Assembly: GCA_945895265.1 (NCBI GenBank)
Contig: CAMDEF010000011.1
Location: forward strand, 24,155-88,154
DNA length: 64,000 nt
DNA from: Bordetella parapertussis
Lineage (GTDB): Bacteria > Pseudomonadota > Gammaproteobacteria > Burkholderiales > Burkholderiaceae_B
Direction: 5' to 3'
Shown: positions 61,030-64,000 of the stretch, one piece after another
Layout of the letters: every line of letters begins with the position of its first letter
Numbering within the stretch: position 1 is the first letter of the stretch
The notes under the pieces: generated by a model
What the model was told of the DNA's origin: nothing
The model's input: only the letters and a program-made list of their open reading frames with translations
Databases searched by the model: none
Translations under genes and position numbers: made by a program

Positions 61030-62739
61030 ATGACCGAAGTGAAAAATCAGGCAGTGCAGCCTTCGTATGACCATGGTGCTAGCAGCACGCGCTTGATTGG
61101 TGACACGATTGGACAAGCCTTTGATAAAACGGTCATGACGTATGCGAATCAAGACGCTTTGGTTGTGGTCGACCAGGGTATTCGGTGGACTTGGCAAGAG
61201 CTAGGTGCCCGCGTGCGGGCCTTGGCCGCTGGTTTTCTCGCACTAGGACTCGAGCCTGGCGATCGTGTGGGTATCTGGGCACCCAACTGCTCAGAGTGGG
61301 CCCTGACGCAATTTGCAACGGCTAAGGTGGGGCTCATTCTGGTTAACATTAATCCGGCCTATCGTCGTGCTGAGTTGGCGTATGCGTTGAACAAGGTCGG
61401 TTGCAAGGCACTGGTTTTAGCGCCAGCGTTGAAATCCACGGATTACTTGGCAATCTTGACTGACTTGGCGCCTGAGCTTTCGAGCGCCAAGCCTGGCATG
61501 TTGCAGTCTCGTGCATTGCCAGAGCTTAAACACGTGATTCGCTTGGGTACGCCGCAAACCTCAGGCATGTTCAACTTTGACGATATCAGTGCGCTGGCGC
61601 GACCCGACGACGTCGCGCGTGCTGAGACCTTGGGTGCACTGCTGCAATTTGACGATATCATCAATATCCAGTTCACCTCTGGGACGACGGGTCAGCCCAA
61701 AGGTGCCTGCCTTACCCACCAAAATATTCTCAATAATGGCTATTTCGTTGCTGAAGCCATCAAACTGACCGACAAAGACAGGCTGTGTATTCCGGTGCCT
61801 CTGTATCACTGCTTTGGGATGGTGATGGGTAATTTGGGGTGTCTGACACACGGGGCTACCATGGTGTATCCGAGTGCGGCCTTTGATCCACTCGCTGTGC
61901 TGAAAGCGGTGCAAGAGGAGAAGTGCACTGCGCTTTACGGTGTCCCAACCATGTTTATCGCTGAGCTTGAGCACCCAGACTTCGCCAAGTTTGACTTACG
62001 AAGTTTACGCACGGGCATCATGGCCGGCTCGCCCTGCCCAGTCGAGGTCATGAAACGGGTGCAAGCCGAAATGAATATGAAAGAGGTCACCATTGCCTAC
62101 GGCATGACCGAAACATCGCCAGTCTCTACACAAAGCGCTATAGACGATCCGTTAGAGCGTCGGGTCTCGACGGTCGGTCGAGTGCAGCCGCATGTTGAAA
62201 TCAAGGTCGTCGATACCGATGGACGCGTGGTGCCTCGCGGTGTCACAGGCGAGCTTTGTACGCGTGGCTACTCTGTCATGCTGGGCTATTGGGGTGACGA
62301 AGAAAAAACCCGTGAGGCCGTTGACGCTGCAGGCTGGATGCACACGGGCGACTTGGCCGTGATGGACGCGCAAGGGTATGTCAATATCGTCGGGCGCTTA
62401 AAGGACATGGTGATTCGTGGTGGAGAGAACATCTACCCGCGTGAAATTGAGGAGTTTTTGTACAGCCATCCGCACATTCAAGACGTTCAAGTGATCGGTG
62501 TACCTGACGAAAAATATGGCGAAGAACTCTGCGCCTGGGTCAAATTGCGCGAGGGCCAGTCAGTCACGGCAGACGAGGTGCGAGCCTTTTGCAAAGGTCA
62601 GATCGCTCATTACAAGGTGCCCCGTCACATTCGTTTTGTTGACGAGTTTCCGATGACGATCACCGGAAAAATACAGAAGTACATCATGCGTCAACAAACC
62701 ATAGAAGCTCTTGCGCTGACCGAACAGAAAACTGCTTAA
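61030..62739 (+). CDS. AMP-binding acyl-CoA synthetase
   Basis: The 569-residue ligase starts at ATG 61030 (GGAGA upstream). It has the phosphate loop [16 protein letters not shown], the [18 protein letters not shown] region, [70 protein letters not shown] and the C-terminal lysine in [10 protein letters not shown]. It activates a fatty or other carboxylic acid to its CoA thioester. It is most like medium/long-chain fatty-acyl-CoA synthases. Monocistronic. Confidence 0.88.
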   Translation: MTEVKNQAVQPSYDHGASSTRLIGDTIGQAFDKTVMTYANQDALVVVDQGIRWTWQELGARVRALAAGFLALGLEPGDRVGIWAPNCSEWALTQFATAKVGLILVNINPAYRRAELAYALNKVGCKALVLAPALKSTDYLAILTDLAPELSSAKPGMLQSRALPELKHVIRLGTPQTSGMFNFDDISALARPDDVARAETLGALLQFDDIINIQFTSGTTGQPKGACLTHQNILNNGYFVAEAIKLTDKDRLCIPVPLYHCFGMVMGNLGCLTHGATMVYPSAAFDPLAVLKAVQEEKCTALYGVPTMFIAELEHPDFAKFDLRSLRTGIMAGSPCPVEVMKRVQAEMNMKEVTIAYGMTETSPVSTQSAIDDPLERRVSTVGRVQPHVEIKVVDTDGRVVPRGVTGELCTRGYSVMLGYWGDEEKTREAVDAAGWMHTGDLAVMDAQGYVNIVGRLKDMVIRGGENIYPREIEEFLYSHPHIQDVQVIGVPDEKYGEELCAWVKLREGQSVTADEVRAFCKGQIAHYKVPRHIRFVDEFPMTITGKIQKYIMRQQTIEALALTEQKTA

Positions 62740-62859
62740 AAAAGGTTGCGTGGCGAAACGATTGCTAAGTGTTCAAAATAGGGATGAGGTACTATATTTT
62801 TTTTTCATAAAAATAAGGTGCTTTGGCTGATGTAGTCCGTCGCTAAAATTTGGAACCAC

Positions 62860-63414
62860 ATGAGACATTTTTTAATTATTTGCATCGCACTTATGCTGAC
62901 CGGTTGCGCAACAAAAGAATATCTCAATGCGCAAACTGAGTGCTCACCCGCTGCGTTTCAACGATATCCCGTTAACAGCGTACAAATGTATGTTCAACGC
63001 ACAAGATCCGTCCAGGTGGCAACGGGCGCTGAACAGTGCGAGAGCCGTACAGAGGGCAATCGAACCTACACCCGCTGTAAGCCTGAGATGAGAACGAGGT
63101 CAGTGCCTTATCAATCATTAGAAATGGTGGATATGAACGCTCAGGCGCGCAACGCTTACTTACAAAATTGTACTGCGCAGCTCTGTGTAAAGCGTTTTGG
63201 TAATCCGGCGTGTGAAACTGCGCAAACTTCGCCGGCAAGTCCGGTAGTCGCGAATCCTGCCTCAAACGCCGTCGTTACGAATCCTGCAGCAAACGCGGTC
63301 ACTACGAAAACCCCAAAATCCCCGAAAAGGGCTGGCACGGCGCCTGGCACTAAACCTGTGCCTAAGTCACGTGATACTTCAGCAGACGATGACGATGACG
63401 ATGACGATGATTGA
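62860..63414 (+). CDS. lipoprotein with repeat-rich, poly-Asp tail
   Basis: The 184-residue protein has a lipoprotein signal peptide (MRHFLIICIALMLTGC; lipobox LTGC, lipid-bearing Cys16) and a conserved-looking region with several cysteines (ECSPAAF, EQCESRTEGNRTYTRC, YLQNCTAQLC, NPAC), probably disulphide-bonded. The Pro/Ala/Thr tail contains VVANPASNA and VVTNPAANA repeats and ends in nine Asp from GAC/GAT alternation. No close family known. Possibly anchored in the outer membrane (no Asp at +2). Confidence 0.7.
   Translation: MRHFLIICIALMLTGCATKEYLNAQTECSPAAFQRYPVNSVQMYVQRTRSVQVATGAEQCESRTEGNRTYTRCKPEMRTRSVPYQSLEMVDMNAQARNAYLQNCTAQLCVKRFGNPACETAQTSPASPVVANPASNAVVTNPAANAVTTKTPKSPKRAGTAPGTKPVPKSRDTSADDDDDDDDD
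63244..63297 (+). repeat. 27-bp in-frame tandem repeat in lipoprotein gene
   Basis: Two 27-base units (63244-63270, 63271-63297) encode VVANPASNA and VVTNPAANA, with a decayed third beginning VTTKT. A hexamer GACGAT array at 63385-63411 near the stop adds nine Asp. Both keep the frame. Confidence 0.75.
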
Positions 63415-63431
63415 GGGGAGGTTTGTTTGGG

Positions 63432-63827
63432 TCAATTAACCCTGCCTTTGTAGAGCGACCGTAGACCTTTAAGTGAAGGGAGCCTTTGAAAGGTATTTTT
63501 GTCTGCCGTTGCTCGGGGTACCGCTAGGACAATCGCCAGAATAGGCATCGACGCTTTTGTTGCTTCGGCGAGCCCTGCGACTAACAGAGCTGCGGAAGGG
63601 CCATTTTGCGCTGTGATGATAGGGATTTTTCGGCTTTGCCTTGCGGCACCATCGGCCATCGCGCTCGCGGCGTTTTCAGTTCTGTAGCCGATTTGTCGGA
63701 TGCCGGCTTTTTCAGTAGCGAGAAACAAGGCGGTGGGGCAGCTTTGACCATAAATCTCTGTCACCCCAGCGGCAACGAGTACGTCGACGATGGCGTGGGA
63801 CGCACGATAGCCATCAAGATTTTGTCT
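63432..63827 (-). pseudogene. TPP-dependent enzyme, N-terminal domain fragment
   Basis: About 130 codons match the N-terminal pyrimidine-binding domain of the acetolactate-synthase/sulfoacetaldehyde-acetyltransferase group: DGYRASHAIVDVLVAAGVTEIYGQ, then YRTENAASAMADGAARQS with the TPP-activating Glu, PIITAQNGPSAALLVAGLAEA and RATADKNTFQ. Upstream the frame is closed by a TAA at 63828-63830 without a start codon between, and downstream it ends at 63432, losing ~400 residues. Only a non-functional remnant is left. Its partner gene may be the partial one at the right edge (inference). Confidence 0.75.
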
Positions 63828-63830
63828 TTA

Positions 63831-63857
63831 CCAAGTTCCCTTGAGTGAAGAACTTGG
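63831..63857. terminator. hairpin between TPP fragment and the right-edge gene
   Basis: CCAAGTTC (63831-63838) and GAACTTGG (63850-63857) form a perfect 8-bp stem with an 11-base loop. On the minus strand it lies 42 bases after the stop of the right-edge gene and could mark the end of its transcript. It lacks a clear T-run. Confidence 0.35.
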
Positions 63858-63898
63858 GTTGTTCATGTTTTGCCTGTCAGTTTTCGGGCAGCTGCAAT

Positions 63899-64000
63899 TT
63901 ACTTGTGATAATCAACATTACCTGGCCAAGGTTCTTCTGAGATATCAAAGACCATCCCTTCAAAGCCGCGAAATTTGTCGGGTCGTTTACGGTCTGCGAG
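63899..64000 (-). CDS. C-terminal end of a gene cut by the window edge
   Basis: A minus-strand frame enters from the right edge and ends at TAA 63899-63901, giving 33 residues: LADRKRPDKFRGFEGM, then VFDISEEPWPGNVDYHK. The sequence looks like a genuine protein end (Pro/Trp-rich, charged), but I cannot assign a family from so little. It lies upstream of the TPP-enzyme fragment on the same strand. Confidence 0.45.
   Translation of the reverse strand, partial: LADRKRPDKFRGFEGMVFDISEEPWPGNVDYHK

Overview
The window looks like the chromosome of a betaproteobacterium of the order Burkholderiales, most like Alcaligenaceae/Bordetella relatives. The support is a Bug-type periplasmic receptor, the run leuC-leuD-leuB-asd-fimV-truA-trpF, a BPSS1780-type membrane protein next to a homoserine kinase, a MerR-type gene after ihfA, and a kps/wcb-type capsule remnant. 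Genus cannot be fixed from the sequence alone.

Layout. 1-6.0 kb: accessory and decaying. It holds a truncated PLP-dependent acyltransferase (WcbT/BioF-like), an unrecognised gene tail, a DUF2335 gene with a small overlapping partner, a headless HigA-type antidote, a kpsC pseudogene that keeps one frame but has two stop codons, a glycosyltransferase gene with an internal deletion, and an apparently intact phytanoyl-CoA-dioxygenase-like gene. 6.2-7.7 kb: an AbiE-type toxin-antitoxin pair whose promoter sits inside an inverted-repeat operator. 7.7-20.6 kb: catabolic and envelope genes, including two D-threonine aldolase/DSD1-family enzymes, an acyl-CoA dehydrogenase/SDR/kinase operon, an MFS transporter, a two-domain PPC protein, an outer-membrane protein, two-domain hotdog protein, Bug receptor and LpxL-like acyltransferase.

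20.7-30.4 kb is the most distinctive block: a ten-gene translationally coupled Tad-like (type IVc) pilus operon. It encodes a long-leader Flp-like pilin, TadG-like and TadE-like proteins, an unknown secreted protein, CpaB, CpaC, an FHA-CpaF fusion, TadB, TadC and a DUF192 protein. It has no tadZ/cpaE, tadV/cpaA or tadD, and the ATPase carries a degenerate FHA domain and a four-copy 14-residue repeat.

30.3-46.9 kb: housekeeping genes (thrB, dusA, CBS protein, yihY, DUF2069, selO, aroC, leuCDB, asd, fimV, truA, trpF). 46.9-60.9 kb: translation block tRNA-Val, thrS, infC (ATC start), then gshB-EIIA-HPr-ptsI-ubiK-yifB placed between infC and rpmI, then rpmI, rplT, pheST, ihfA, merR-like and tRNA-Pro. 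The right end has an acyl-CoA synthetase, a lipoprotein and a TPP-enzyme fragment.

A recurrent theme is short tandem duplication: 38-bp units at the 3' end of an SDR gene, 58-bp units at the 3' end of truA, 21-bp units at the 3' end of the DUF2069 gene, 20-bp units before selO, and in-frame repeats in cpaF, selO, fimV and the terminal lipoprotein. Three arrays have one unit that supplies the stop codon or C-terminus of a conserved protein.
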